This document shows, piece by piece, positions 29,876 through 39,906 of a stretch of DNA of 64,000 nt. The notes below the pieces were generated by a model. The model saw nothing but the letters and a program-made list of their open reading frames with translations, did not search any database and was not told where the DNA came from. A program made the translations under genes and the position numbers. This stretch comes from Pedobacter kyonggii. Lineage in GTDB: Bacteria > Bacteroidota > Bacteroidia > Sphingobacteriales > Sphingobacteriaceae. The stretch covers positions 125,087 through 189,086 of the forward strand of contig NZ_SIXF01000003.1 of assembly GCF_004310665.1 (NCBI RefSeq), in the 5' to 3' direction. Within the stretch, counting starts at the first letter, position 1; every line of letters starts with the position of its first letter.

Positions 29876-30490
29876 TTAAATTTGATCTTGAACCATGATA
29901 TTTTTATCTAATATTTCAGATAGAAAAGATCGAGCTTTTTGACTTATGAGATCAGAGATGCCATTTCTTTTCGCAATGTCTGATCCGAGAGATCTCGCTA
30001 TTGTGGTTGCATCGTTTAGAAATATCAAATCGAGTTCCCTTAAGAACTGGATGAGTATCTCCTTAAACATATGGGGGCTATTGTCATCTTTCGCAAACAC
30101 AGATTTTGAAACCAAATTTACATTTTCAATCACACATAACCTTCTTGATAAATCCAGATTGTCTAAAAAACCTATCTTTCTTAAGTAATCCGGGGAATGG
30201 TATAGCCGGCTATATTTTTCAAATGTTAAACGCTTTATTTCAACCAATTCATCGATAAAATTTGACAGCGACTCATATCGTATACACTGCTTTTCGATCA
30301 AAATACGTTCTTCATTCGTTATTTTTTCTAAAACACAGATCACCAGTTCATCTTTGTTTTTAAAATACCAATAAAGAGATGGAATACTCACCCTTAACGA
30401 TTTGGCTATATCTTTAAGGGGAGTTTTTTTAATTCCAAAATGTAAAAAAAGCTGTATAGCGGCATCTATTATTGTACTTCGATTTAACAT
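29876..30490 (-). CDS. TetR-family regulator
   Basis: The N-terminal helix-turn-helix is visible in IIDAAIQLFLHFGIKKTPLKDI and SIPSLYWYFKNKDELV. The remaining roughly 140 residues form the helical ligand domain and match no named subgroup. It is convergent with the PepSY gene (9 bp gap) and follows the SDR gene by 49 bp on the same strand, so it may belong to the SDR transcript. Confidence 0.87.
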   Translation of the reverse strand: MLNRSTIIDAAIQLFLHFGIKKTPLKDIAKSLRVSIPSLYWYFKNKDELVICVLEKITNEERILIEKQCIRYESLSNFIDELVEIKRLTFEKYSRLYHSPDYLRKIGFLDNLDLSRRLCVIENVNLVSKSVFAKDDNSPHMFKEILIQFLRELDLIFLNDATTIARSLGSDIAKRNGISDLISQKARSFLSEILDKNIMVQDQI

Positions 30491-30539
30491 GTCATATAAA
30501 TTTCATAAGGATATCCGACAACACTTAACTGAACTATTT

Positions 30540-31313
30540 TCATTTCTGACTTGCCAGCCCCTTTTTAATCTTCATCATAATACCATCAGGAACAAAACTG
30601 GGGAGTTTGGAGTTAAACCAGTTTTGAAAACCAACTACTTTTTTTCCATTTCCTTCTAACAGATGCTTTACACCCTGCACAGCCACTTCTTTGGGAGCCA
30701 TCGGCTTGGTTTTATGAAGGTTGGTAGCTTGCATCTCAGGTGTGGTAAATCCAGTATCCACAGTGCCAGGATAAAGAGACGAAACGATGACTCCGGTACC
30801 TTCCAATTCGGCGGCGAGTGTTTCACTAAATACCTTTACGAAAGCCTTGGTGGCAGAATACACAGAAAAATAAGGCATCGGTAAAAATGCTACCAACGAT
30901 GCTATGTTCATAATTCGGCCAGATTTGCGGGTGACCATATCTTGTGCAAAAAGTTTAGTCAATACAACCAAACTGGAAATATTTAATTGAATCATACTCA
31001 ATTCTTCTTCCAGTGGCGTTTCAGTAAAATTGCCATAATTGCCAACACCAGCATTATTTACCAGATGGGTCACTAATAGGTTTTCATCTTTCACCTTTTG
31101 GTAAAGGTTTTTAGCAGCATCCACATCAGAAAGATCTGTAGCGAAATATTGAACCAGAATGCCATACTTGTTTATTAGCTCTGATTGGATTTGCTGTAAT
31201 TTAGCTTCGGTACGGGCAACCAATATCAGGTTCAGCCCTTTAGCTGCCAATTCATTCGCCATTTCGTAGCCAATTCCAGAGGAAGTACCGGTAATTAATA
31301 TGTATTCTTTCAT
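30540..31313 (-). CDS. Short-chain dehydrogenase/reductase
   Basis: Cytoplasmic NAD(P)-dependent oxidoreductase. TGTSSGIGYEMA is the cofactor loop, NNAGVGNYG the structural motif, and SVYSATKAFVKV holds the catalytic Tyr and Lys, with the Ser in NIASLVAFLP. Length 257 is normal. It lies downstream of the RND efflux operon by 109 bp in the same direction; whether it is part of that transcript is unclear. The substrate is unknown. Confidence 0.9.
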   Translation of the reverse strand: MKEYILITGTSSGIGYEMANELAAKGLNLILVARTEAKLQQIQSELINKYGILVQYFATDLSDVDAAKNLYQKVKDENLLVTHLVNNAGVGNYGNFTETPLEEELSMIQLNISSLVVLTKLFAQDMVTRKSGRIMNIASLVAFLPMPYFSVYSATKAFVKVFSETLAAELEGTGVIVSSLYPGTVDTGFTTPEMQATNLHKTKPMAPKEVAVQGVKHLLEGNGKKVVGFQNWFNSKLPSFVPDGIMMKIKKGLASQK

Positions 31314-31422
31314 TTTTAGTAAAATTTATATGAGTAATTTTAATTTTTAAGTATGCGGTTAATCAGGTTAATCAAGAACAGTCTCAATTCCAGAAATAAG
31401 TCTTCCCGTCTATTTTGACATA

Positions 31423-34400
31423 TCATATCTTCTCGTGCAATTGTGGAGGTATGAGCTTGTACATTACGGGGGTAACGATCCTTGATAATATAGTAGAGCT
31501 GATCAGCCCCCCAATGAGTACAATGGCAAGTGGCGCTATCTGCGGATTGGGATTCATTGCAATCGGGATCAGACCACAAATGGCCGTAATAGAAGTAAGT
31601 ACAACAGGAAGAAACCTGGTTTCTCCTGCAATGTGGATCGACTCATCTATGCTTTTTCCATCTTCCCGCAATTGGTTGGTAAAATCAACCAATAACAGCG
31701 AATTTTTTACCTGTATGCCCGATAAACCAATGAAACCGATGATAGATACCAGCGACATCGGGTTTCCTGTCATTAGTAGAAATATCACACCGCCCAAAAC
31801 GCCCAATGGAATAATTGATAAAACGATAATGATTCCCTTAAATGTCTTAAACTGTAGCAACAGCACAGCGATAAACAGGAACGTACTTAAGATGATCACC
31901 GAAAGGAAATTTCCGCCCAGCGCATCACCTTCCGATTCAGCCTCCCCAGACAATTTATAATAATAGCCCTTAGGCATTTTTAATTTGTTGAGTTCAGGCA
32001 CAATATCTTTGAGGATATCGTTTGCCAAAACATTATCCTTGGTAAGCGAGGTAACCTTTGCAAACCGTGATTTATTGAAATGGTTAATTGCAGTTGGAGA
32101 AGTTTCCAGTCCAATGGTTGCAATCTGATCGATCTGAATTGGTGCACCCTGGATATTGTTCACATAAAGGTTCTTTAATGCATTTAGATTTGAAAACTTA
32201 TCCCGTGGAATGGTGATTACCACATTCCTCGAATCACCCCTGTCATCAATGTAATCCCCAACAGTCATTCCGGCAACAGCCAACCTGATCACCTTGTCAA
32301 TGTCGCTGGTCAGTACGCCCAATGTCCGTGCCTTTGCCTTATCAATCTTGATCTTTACATCTGATTTATAGGTATTTAGTTCATTGTTGATGAAAAAAGT
32401 GCCTGGATGTTTACGTAACAGTTCCTCCACTTTGAACGAGAGCGATCGCAGGGTATCTTGATTCTCTCCAAAAATCCTGACCACGATATTCGCTTCTATC
32501 GGAGTGCCCTGTTCAAAATCCTTCACCTCTATTTTTGCATAGGGGAAATCAGTGAATTTGCTTCTAAGCGTTTTGATCAGTTCAGTTTTGTCATTTGGGC
32601 TGGTCTCTTCTTCCAATTGCACAAAAATCTGCGCAAAATCCGGTTTTATATCCTGCTGATGCACGTTGTAATAGATCTGTGGATTACCTTTCCCTACATT
32701 AGAGGTGTAGTAAACGATTTCCTTATGTTTTTTCAGTTCCATTTCTACCAGCTTTGTGGCGTTATCGCTTTCTGGGATATTTGCCTGTAGCGGCATTTTA
32801 ATATTGATCAGAAACATCGGCTTTTCTGAGGTAGGGAAAAGTTTAAACCCTGCAAGTGGGAAGAGTAAAAAGGCCAATACACTCAATGCTATGGACATAC
32901 TAATGGTTACCTTTGGCCACTTTAGCGCTAAGGGCATAATGCCACGATACGACCAGGTTAAAAAGCCCTGCAGTTTTTTTAAGAAATAATTTCCCTCCCC
33001 ATGGGTATGGGTTTTAAGGATCTTGCTGCCAATAAAAGGTACGAGTGTAAGCGCTACAATCATAGAGGCCAATACACTGGTAATAATGGCCATAGGTAGG
33101 CTTCGAATAAATTCCCCGGCCATATCAGGCAGAAAAGCCAATGGTAGAAATGCAATCACAAGCGTTGCGGTACAGCCTACAACGGCTGCTCCAATCTGCT
33201 TGGTACCCTTTAAAATGGCATCCTTTCTGGAATGGCCTTCCCTTAACCACCTTTCTATATTCTCTACAACAACGATACTATCATCAACCAATAGCCCTAA
33301 TGCTACCACAAGCCCAACAATACTGAGCTGGTTGAGTGAGAAGCCTAAAAGGTTCATTGCAATAAGACCAAGGGCAAGTGAGAGTGGAATCGAAATCATA
33401 ACGATCAGTGATGGTCTGAAGCCCAAAGGCAACAAGGTAACTACCACTAATAGTATGGCCAATCCAAAATCAAAGCCTAAGTGTCCCAGCCGCTTTGATA
33501 CCATATCTGCCTGGTCAAAATTTTTAACCATTTTAATGTTCTGTGGTAAGGTTTGAGAAAATTGTTCCAATACAGGAGTGTACTCTTTCTTAACCTGACT
33601 GATATCCACATTGTTCTTCATTGAAGAGGTAACCAATATACAGCGTTGTCCATTGATCCTGGTAATGTGGTTAATGGTCCCGTCCATATAGCTAACATGG
33701 GCCACGTCCTTCAGGTATATGATTTTTCCATTGGAATTGTAGATTATCGTATTGGCCACATCTTCAACATTTTTAAACTTGCCGCTGGTTTTTACATTAA
33801 AGACCTTACTGTCTATATTGATACTTCCTCCTGGAATGTCGGCCGCCTCACTTTGCAGACTGCCTATAACCAGGTTTAACGGTATTTTCAGCTGGGCCAG
33901 TTTATCGAGTTGCATGTCGATACGGATTTCCTGTTCTGGCATTCCGGTGTACTTTACCTCTCTCAGATTGGTGATCTTTTCCAGTTGGGTTTTCAATTTG
34001 TCTGCATTGTCGCGCAATATTTTGGACGAAGCGGTGTTTGAAATCAGTGCAACCTGAATAATCTTTACATCTGACGAGGCAATTTTTTCGGTCTTGATCT
34101 GATAAATGTCCTTTGGAAGTTCACCGTTTTTCAACGCATTGATTTCCGTTGATATTTCCTGGTACTTGTTATCCACATCTACCCCATACTTGAACTTGAT
34201 CTGTATCGCTGCTACGCCATCTTCAACCGTGGTTAGGATCTTATCGATGTTCTCCAGGCCATAGACCTTATTTTCTATGGGCTTTACCACCTGTTCTTCC
34301 ATATCCTTCGGACTGGTGCCGGGGTAGATTACCGTTACCAGATATTGCGGAGGGTGGGTAGTAGGATCTTCCGAGCGGGGCATGGTAAAGAGTGTAAGCA

Positions 34401-34476
34401 GTCCCACCACTGCCACAAGCACAAATATGATCAGGGTAAACTGGTAGTTCTTTACAGCAAAATTTGTAATTTTCAT
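31423..34476 (-). CDS. RND efflux pump inner-membrane permease
   Basis: Proton-driven drug or small-molecule exporter spanning inner membrane and periplasm. Twelve transmembrane helices are expected; those around 335-480 and 855-1010 are plain. TM4 has LGLLVDDSIVVVEN, with the paired Asp of the proton relay, which points to the hydrophobe/amphiphile (AcrB-like) branch rather than the metal branch. Length 1017 is normal. The adaptor gene ends 10 bp upstream, so adaptor and permease are co-translated as part of a tetR-tolC-adaptor-permease operon. Confidence 0.95.
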   Translation of the reverse strand: MKITNFAVKNYQFTLIIFVLVAVVGLLTLFTMPRSEDPTTHPPQYLVTVIYPGTSPKDMEEQVVKPIENKVYGLENIDKILTTVEDGVAAIQIKFKYGVDVDNKYQEISTEINALKNGELPKDIYQIKTEKIASSDVKIIQVALISNTASSKILRDNADKLKTQLEKITNLREVKYTGMPEQEIRIDMQLDKLAQLKIPLNLVIGSLQSEAADIPGGSINIDSKVFNVKTSGKFKNVEDVANTIIYNSNGKIIYLKDVAHVSYMDGTINHITRINGQRCILVTSSMKNNVDISQVKKEYTPVLEQFSQTLPQNIKMVKNFDQADMVSKRLGHLGFDFGLAILLVVVTLLPLGFRPSLIVMISIPLSLALGLIAMNLLGFSLNQLSIVGLVVALGLLVDDSIVVVENIERWLREGHSRKDAILKGTKQIGAAVVGCTATLVIAFLPLAFLPDMAGEFIRSLPMAIITSVLASMIVALTLVPFIGSKILKTHTHGEGNYFLKKLQGFLTWSYRGIMPLALKWPKVTISMSIALSVLAFLLFPLAGFKLFPTSEKPMFLINIKMPLQANIPESDNATKLVEMELKKHKEIVYYTSNVGKGNPQIYYNVHQQDIKPDFAQIFVQLEEETSPNDKTELIKTLRSKFTDFPYAKIEVKDFEQGTPIEANIVVRIFGENQDTLRSLSFKVEELLRKHPGTFFINNELNTYKSDVKIKIDKAKARTLGVLTSDIDKVIRLAVAGMTVGDYIDDRGDSRNVVITIPRDKFSNLNALKNLYVNNIQGAPIQIDQIATIGLETSPTAINHFNKSRFAKVTSLTKDNVLANDILKDIVPELNKLKMPKGYYYKLSGEAESEGDALGGNFLSVIILSTFLFIAVLLLQFKTFKGIIIVLSIIPLGVLGGVIFLLMTGNPMSLVSIIGFIGLSGIQVKNSLLLVDFTNQLREDGKSIDESIHIAGETRFLPVVLTSITAICGLIPIAMNPNPQIAPLAIVLIGGLISSTILSRIVTPVMYKLIPPQLHEKI

Positions 34477-34486
34477 CTCGTGGTTT

Positions 34487-35533
34487 TTATTTGATAATTT
34501 TTACGGTGGACTGTTCGTTGAGGTAGGCGCTATTAGAAATAACTATGCGATCTATTCCTTCCAGTTTATCTTTTAGGTAAACATTTTTATTGTCAAACTT
34601 CAGGATGGTTACAGGCACTTTTCTAACGCTGTTTGTACCCTTAGGGGTAAAGATGTAACCCGTTTCTCCATCTGCCTCAACAAGGGCACTAAATGGGATC
34701 ACGATTTTGTTTTCTGAAGCACTGGTTTCGATTGCCGCTTTCCCGAACATGCCAATTGCAGGTTTCAGATTGCCCATCTGAAGCTTTAGTTCTACCTGAA
34801 AAGATCCGATAGAGGCATCAGCCGATTGAAGTTTACGCAGTACCGTTGCCTGGAATGGCTGTTCGGGATAACCATCAAGATAAACAATCGCCCGTTGCCC
34901 TGCACTGATCCCTGCCCACTCCAGGTCGGTTACCCCAACCTTTAACAGGTAGCTGTCAGTTTTTTGGGTTGAGCCCGTCATCAGCACTGGCATTCCGCCA
35001 CCAATCACTTCGCCTACACTGGCAACCTTTTTGGTTACAAAACCATCAGAGGCGGCATAGATCCTGGCATAACGCTGATTGAAGGCGGTTGCCTCACTTG
35101 TTTTTTTTGCAACATCCAATGCCGTTTTGGTATTCTGCAGCTGTTCCAACGTAAATACGCTGTCTTTGTAAAGGTTTACTGCCCTGGCATAGTCACGAGC
35201 GGCCTTATCTACACCAAGGTTTGCTTGGGCCAGACCGGCTGCAATCTCGGTGGTGTTCAAGGTGGCCAGCAATTGCCCCTTTTTAAAAAATTGTCCTTCA
35301 TCTACCAGGATGCTGCTGATTACCCCACCAATTTTGAAGGAATAATTCGCTTCATTTTCGGTGCCTACCAGTCCAGTAGCCTGTATGGAATTTGTTACCC
35401 CAAAAGAGGAAATGGGCGCAACTTTTACAGAGATAATATCTGGCTGGCCAAGGGGATTTGTATTTTTTGGTTTTTCTTTGCAGGCAAACAATAGTGATGT
35501 AAGTGCAATAAGTGTGAGTTGTGTCTTGTTCAT
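34487..35533 (-). CDS. RND efflux periplasmic adaptor (membrane fusion protein), lipoprotein
   Basis: Bridges the permease and the outer-membrane channel. The lipobox LLFACKEK puts the lipidated Cys at residue 18. The lipoyl-like half-motif is near GGVISSILVDEGQFFKKGQLLA, a helical hairpin follows (about 85-135), and DGFVTKKVASVGEVIGGG completes the lipoyl domain. Length 348 is typical. It lies five bases from the TolC-like gene and ten from the permease. Confidence 0.93.
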   Translation of the reverse strand: MNKTQLTLIALTSLLFACKEKPKNTNPLGQPDIISVKVAPISSFGVTNSIQATGLVGTENEANYSFKIGGVISSILVDEGQFFKKGQLLATLNTTEIAAGLAQANLGVDKAARDYARAVNLYKDSVFTLEQLQNTKTALDVAKKTSEATAFNQRYARIYAASDGFVTKKVASVGEVIGGGMPVLMTGSTQKTDSYLLKVGVTDLEWAGISAGQRAIVYLDGYPEQPFQATVLRKLQSADASIGSFQVELKLQMGNLKPAIGMFGKAAIETSASENKIVIPFSALVEADGETGYIFTPKGTNSVRKVPVTILKFDNKNVYLKDKLEGIDRIVISNSAYLNEQSTVKIIK

Positions 35534-35538
35534 GATAT

Positions 35539-36909
35539 TTATTGTATGTTGAAACTAGCGTTGGCACGTTCGATAGCGGTAAGCGATATCCAGGTGTCGA
35601 ATAGGGCAATATTTGATTGAAGCTGGGCATCTACCCATTGGTTCTGGGCATCAAGTAGTTCTATATAAATGGCCATTCCCTCTTTATAGAGCTTGGTCAT
35701 GTCATTATAATAGGTCTGACTGGTTTTTAGTTGTGATTGGGCCGCCCGGTACTGCGCTGAAGCACTTTGGAGATTTGCCCTACGCACATTCAGTTCGGTA
35801 AGTAGTTGCTGGGTTACATGATTGGTCTGCGCCGATACAGCCTGTTCACTGGCAATAGCCTGTTTTATTTTATAACTGTTCCGTCCCGAGGAGAACAGGT
35901 TCCATTCCAATGAAATGCCCAACAGATAATATCTGCTTTTTTGGTTAAACTTCCAGTCAAAGGACTGCGAACCCAGATCGAGCGAAGTACCAACTTTAGG
36001 CATGAGATAAGATTTGGCAAGGCCGGTAAGGTTTTTATTTATTCCTTTGGCAATCTCAAGCTTAGCCAGTTCCTCGCGGCCATTCACATCATTAAGCAAT
36101 AGATTATCCTGGGCAGGCAGTAATGGAACATCGTCGGTAAGAATGGGATCCGTTAATGGCCTGTTCAAAAGAAAATTGAAATAATAACGGGCAGATTCCT
36201 CTGTTTTTTGAGCTGCCGTAAGCGATGCGTTTATTTTCGATACCTCGTTCTGGCTACGGATCACCGCCGTACGGTTGATCTTGTTGTTCTCAAAGAGTTT
36301 CCGGTTTACCCTTTCACCTTCTTCGAGCAGTTTCAGAAAGGATTGATAGATTCTTATTGCATTGGTGGCTTTAAGATAGTTGTAATATGCCGTCTTGATT
36401 TCTTTAACCAGTTCACGTTTATACATCAATATTTCCGCTTTCTGTAAGTCTACCTGTTGTGCTTTGATCCGCTTATTATATACCAGTTCGGCATTTAGGA
36501 TGGGAAGACTGGTGCGGAACTTGGCATCGTAGAAGTTGTCGGGATTGAGCAGTATGCTCTGGTTCTCAAGTTGGGGAAAGGAATTGCTTCCGGTGAGCTG
36601 GTTCAATGTAGCATAGGCGGCATTAAAAAGATCCCCTGTAGGAAAATCAATTGTTCTGCCTCCGTCGGCTTTCGTGTAAGTTGTAGAAAAGGTTACGCTG
36701 GGCAGGAACATGCTTTTTGCCTCTTGAAGGGCATAGATGTTCTTTTGCAAAAAGAAGTTCTGTTCCTTGATGCTCTGATTTGACGCTAACCCCTGAGCGA
36801 TATAGTCGTTCAAACGATTTTGGGCATTAAGTCCTGATGGAAAGAAGATGATCAGTAACATTACTGCTGACCAGTAAAAGACGGGTAGCTTTTTGATAAA
36901 ATTAATCAT
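35539..36909 (-). CDS. TolC-family outer-membrane efflux channel
   Basis: A signal peptide (about 1-29, ending near LNAQ) is followed by two long coiled-coil-like OEP repeats (IKEQNFFLQKNIYALQEAKS in the first, ASAQYRAAQSQLKTSQTYYND in the second). A length of 456 residues is usual. It is the first structural gene of the RND operon, 45 bp after the TetR gene, and a second copy of the candidate TetR operator lies in that gap. Confidence 0.92.
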   Translation of the reverse strand: MINFIKKLPVFYWSAVMLLIIFFPSGLNAQNRLNDYIAQGLASNQSIKEQNFFLQKNIYALQEAKSMFLPSVTFSTTYTKADGGRTIDFPTGDLFNAAYATLNQLTGSNSFPQLENQSILLNPDNFYDAKFRTSLPILNAELVYNKRIKAQQVDLQKAEILMYKRELVKEIKTAYYNYLKATNAIRIYQSFLKLLEEGERVNRKLFENNKINRTAVIRSQNEVSKINASLTAAQKTEESARYYFNFLLNRPLTDPILTDDVPLLPAQDNLLLNDVNGREELAKLEIAKGINKNLTGLAKSYLMPKVGTSLDLGSQSFDWKFNQKSRYYLLGISLEWNLFSSGRNSYKIKQAIASEQAVSAQTNHVTQQLLTELNVRRANLQSASAQYRAAQSQLKTSQTYYNDMTKLYKEGMAIYIELLDAQNQWVDAQLQSNIALFDTWISLTAIERANASFNIQ

Positions 36910-36922
36910 TGTAATAAATTTA

Positions 36923-36933
36923 AACAGTGTTCA
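36923..36933. promoter_or_regulatory. Second candidate TetR operator, upstream of the TolC gene
   Basis: The 11-base core AACAGTGTTCA is identical to the core of the 37651-37665 palindrome. The flanks are less symmetric. It sits between the TetR stop and the TolC start. Confidence 0.6.
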
Positions 36934-36953
36934 GTATAGTGTTAAAAAAAGGG

Positions 36954-37562
36954 TTAACCCTTCTCAAGTAGTGAAACAAAACATGCATAGCCATTATCCA
37001 TAAGTTCCTTGTTGGTCTTGTGTTCAAAACTCATCGTTCTGTCCTTGCAGAAAAGAGCGCAGATGCCATGGGTAGCAGATAGGATCATAAATGTAAGATA
37101 CTCTGGATCCATGTCTTTAAAGCGGCCAGCCTGTTGGCATTCTAAGACCAAGTCATGTAGGTACTTTATTGCTTCTTTTGCAATCTGGAAACCGCTTTCT
37201 TCTGAATTTTTTAATGGCTCTTCTACCAGGAACATGAGGTTATAATAATCTTTATTCTCCTGCGCAAACTGGATGAATGCACGTCCAGAGGCTTTCAGGC
37301 GTTCAAACGGATCTATAACCGAATCCAGCACCCGAAGTTGTTTAAGAAGCAGGTTAAAGCCTTCTTTATGGAGTTCCTGGAAGATTTCACCTTTATCCTT
37401 AAAATGGAAATAGATCACTCCGGCACTATAGCTGATCTCGGCTGCAATGTTACGCATACTCGTTTGCTCATAGCCATTTTGAAGAAATATTTTTCTCGCA
37501 CCATCTAATATACGTTGGCGCATTTCTTGCTTCTCTTTTTGCTTTCTTTCTGTAATGCCCAT
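36954..37562 (-). CDS. TetR/AcrR-family repressor of the RND operon
   Basis: The N-terminal DNA-binding domain is clear: RILDGARKIFLQNGYEQTSM, NIAAEISYSAGVIYFHFKDK. The C-terminal domain is a TetR-type ligand pocket. Length 202 is standard. It lies directly upstream of the TolC-adaptor-permease genes. A perfect 15-bp palindrome about 88 bp upstream of its start and a repeat of the same core ahead of the TolC gene support autoregulation and operon control. The inducer is unknown. Confidence 0.92.
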   Translation of the reverse strand: MGITERKQKEKQEMRQRILDGARKIFLQNGYEQTSMRNIAAEISYSAGVIYFHFKDKGEIFQELHKEGFNLLLKQLRVLDSVIDPFERLKASGRAFIQFAQENKDYYNLMFLVEEPLKNSEESGFQIAKEAIKYLHDLVLECQQAGRFKDMDPEYLTFMILSATHGICALFCKDRTMSFEHKTNKELMDNGYACFVSLLEKG

Positions 37563-37650
37563 GGATAAAATAATTTGTAAAGATATAACCAGATTTAGGA
37601 AATAACTTTTTCATTTGAAACTTCTCATTTTAATTGACGGTACAAATGTA

Positions 37651-37665
37651 TTGAACAGTGTTCAA
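37651..37665. promoter_or_regulatory. Candidate TetR operator
   Basis: TTGAACAGTGTTCAA is a perfect palindrome around a central G, 89 bp upstream of the TetR start codon. Its core recurs at 36923-36933. Confidence 0.65.
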
Positions 37666-37853
37666 TAAAACAAATATTTTTTTTAAATGATTGTATATTT
37701 TACTTAACCTTGATGATTTTGGTGAAAAGCTAATCATTTAAGATTCAGTATCTCTAACAACGTTTAGAGTCTCTTGTTGCAAGTCCCTCAACCGAGACTT
37801 TTTCAAGGGGAATTAATTATAACTTTAAGAAGGCTAGCTTACCAACGTTGCTA

Positions 37854-38750
37854 TTAATTTAGGAAGTGGTCTTTGAATTGCGTGGGTGATTTTCCCACTT
37901 CTTTTTTAAACAGCCGGGAAAAGTAGGTCGTGTTTTCAAAACCCAGTAAATGCGAAATCTCTGATATATTCAATTCGCCTTCTGCCAATAGATTTTTAGC
38001 TTTAGCAATCAGGAAAAGATGGATTAGCTCTAATGTCGTTTTTCCTGTCTCTTCCTTTAGCAGATCGGTTAAATAGCGCGGAGATATATGCAGCTTTTCT
38101 GCCATTTGAGAAACAGTAGGAAGTCCAATCTCTTTCGTTTTCCGCTCTTCAAAATTAGCTGCAAGTAATTCGTTGAACTTTGTTACTGTTGAGCCGGATA
38201 ATTGTGTACGGTTGATAAACTGTCTTTTATAAAAGCGCTGTGCATATTTGAGCATGGCGTCAAGATGACTAACAATGATGGCCTTGCTAAGTTCATCGGT
38301 ATTATTGTGATATTCTTTATCAATGCTGAAATACAAATTCCAGATGATTTCCTCCTCTGCAGGAGAGAGATGCAAGGCCTCATTCACCTCATAATCGAAA
38401 TAGCCATATTTCTTAATTTCGTGGTAAAGGATGGTTCCGGGTAAGAAGTCCTGATGGATAATAATCAGAAAACCTTTCTCTTCCAGTTCGATGTTTTTAA
38501 AGGCTACTTTCTGGTCGGGTTTTACAAAAGACATCGAGCCACGGTCGTGGTCATATTTTGTTTTCCCATATTGCATGCTGCCCGATTTCAGCTTCTTAAA
38601 TCCTATGATGTAAAATTCCGAAGAAAATTCGAGTATACTATTTCCGTCGCAGGTGCCACGCTCACCGTATGCCACACTAAAAAGTGGATGCTCTGGAGGG
38701 TTAACGCCAAGCGCTTCATGCAGCTCGCTTATTTTTTTAAAATGATCCAT
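37854..38750 (-). CDS. AraC-family transcriptional regulator
   Basis: The C-terminal 100 residues hold two helix-turn-helix motifs (VSQMAEKLHISPRYLTDLLK and ISEISHLLGFENTTYFSRLF). The N-terminal cupin-like domain (about 20-180) presumably binds a ligand. Length 298 is usual. It lies 59 bp downstream of the SDR gene on the same strand. Confidence 0.92.
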   Translation of the reverse strand: MDHFKKISELHEALGVNPPEHPLFSVAYGERGTCDGNSILEFSSEFYIIGFKKLKSGSMQYGKTKYDHDRGSMSFVKPDQKVAFKNIELEEKGFLIIIHQDFLPGTILYHEIKKYGYFDYEVNEALHLSPAEEEIIWNLYFSIDKEYHNNTDELSKAIIVSHLDAMLKYAQRFYKRQFINRTQLSGSTVTKFNELLAANFEERKTKEIGLPTVSQMAEKLHISPRYLTDLLKEETGKTTLELIHLFLIAKAKNLLAEGELNISEISHLLGFENTTYFSRLFKKEVGKSPTQFKDHFLN

Positions 38751-38809
38751 TTTTCAGCAGTGATAAAAACAGAACCCAGCAAATCCGGATCCTGTAAAGT
38801 TAACTTCCA

Positions 38810-39628
38810 TTAGCCATGTGCTGCCACAGCAACCTCCTGCCATGATTCCCATGTTTTCAGGCGCTCTTCGTAAGTATATTTTACCCAAGGGTAAGCGGTC
38901 TTGCCCAGTAGCAACCTCAACGGGGGATTTTCTGTATCCACCAATTTTAGAACCGCTCCGATAGTTGCAATAGGATTGCCGGATTCTTGCTCTCCGGCAT
39001 GCTCATAAAAATCTTTTCTCATATCATCGTAAGCATTTACAGTTGCACTTAAGGCAAGCGAATTGGTGCCGAAAAAATCTGTGGAGAAACCAGCCGGTTC
39101 CAGTATGGTCACCTTAATGCCAAAACCACTCACTTCGCCGGCCAATGTTTCAGTAAGGCCTTCGACCGCGAATTTCGATGCACTATAAAGACCCATCAAT
39201 GATACCGTATTTAGTCCCAGCGCACTTGAAAGCTGAATGATGTGCCCCGATTTCTGCTCGCGCATAATAGGGAGGACCGCCTGTACAGTCCATAAGGAAC
39301 CCAGTACATTCGTTTCAAACTGCGATCTCACGTCCTGCTCGTTCAACTCTTCAACAGCTCCAACATGCCCGAAACCTGCGTTGTTAATTAACACATCGAT
39401 ACGGCCAAAGTGTTTTTTTGCAATTTCGATCGATTCAAAACTCAACTCTCTATCGGTTACATCAAGTTCTAAGACCAATAGATTTGATGGGAATTCTTTT
39501 GCAAGTTCGGATAATGTTTGTGGGTTGCGCACAGCGGCAACAACATTATCGCCACGTTGTAAAAATGCTTCTGTCCAGATCCTGCCGAATCCGCGTGATG
39601 CGCCTGTTATAAAAATTGTTTTTGCCAT
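38810..39628 (-). CDS. Short-chain dehydrogenase/reductase
   Basis: Classical SDR: TGASRGFGRIW at the N-terminus (the start at 39628 gives MAKTIFITGAS; the longer frame to 39670 adds an untypical leader), NNAGFGHVGA, and LYSASKFAVEGL with catalytic Tyr and Lys. Length 272. The next gene downstream is an AraC regulator. The HxlR gene 278 bp upstream is on the same strand. The substrate is unknown. Confidence 0.9.
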   Translation of the reverse strand: MAKTIFITGASRGFGRIWTEAFLQRGDNVVAAVRNPQTLSELAKEFPSNLLVLELDVTDRELSFESIEIAKKHFGRIDVLINNAGFGHVGAVEELNEQDVRSQFETNVLGSLWTVQAVLPIMREQKSGHIIQLSSALGLNTVSLMGLYSASKFAVEGLTETLAGEVSGFGIKVTILEPAGFSTDFFGTNSLALSATVNAYDDMRKDFYEHAGEQESGNPIATIGAVLKLVDTENPPLRLLLGKTAYPWVKYTYEERLKTWESWQEVAVAAHG

Positions 39629-39906
39629 TATATTATTCTTTAATATTTGATGATGACAAAGTTCAATCAATTATTAACAGCTATTGTGATACAAAAGTAG
39701 GCAATAATGAAACGTTTCTACGTTTGATCTATATTATGCTCTTTTACCGCTATGCTACGTGAAAGAAAAGTACAGTTCTTACAGACCGATTGCAAAAGTC
39801 TGTTTTGCCACATATGCTGTACGGGAAAGGAGCAGCGCTACGGAATCGTGGCTGAAGTTATTTTGATATGAATTTACTTAACTGCTGCGAATAACAGTTA
39901 AACGCA

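Noticed and set aside
31415-31960. A 181-codon plus-strand frame opposite the RND permease
   Set aside because: The minus-strand permease is unmistakable over the same bases.
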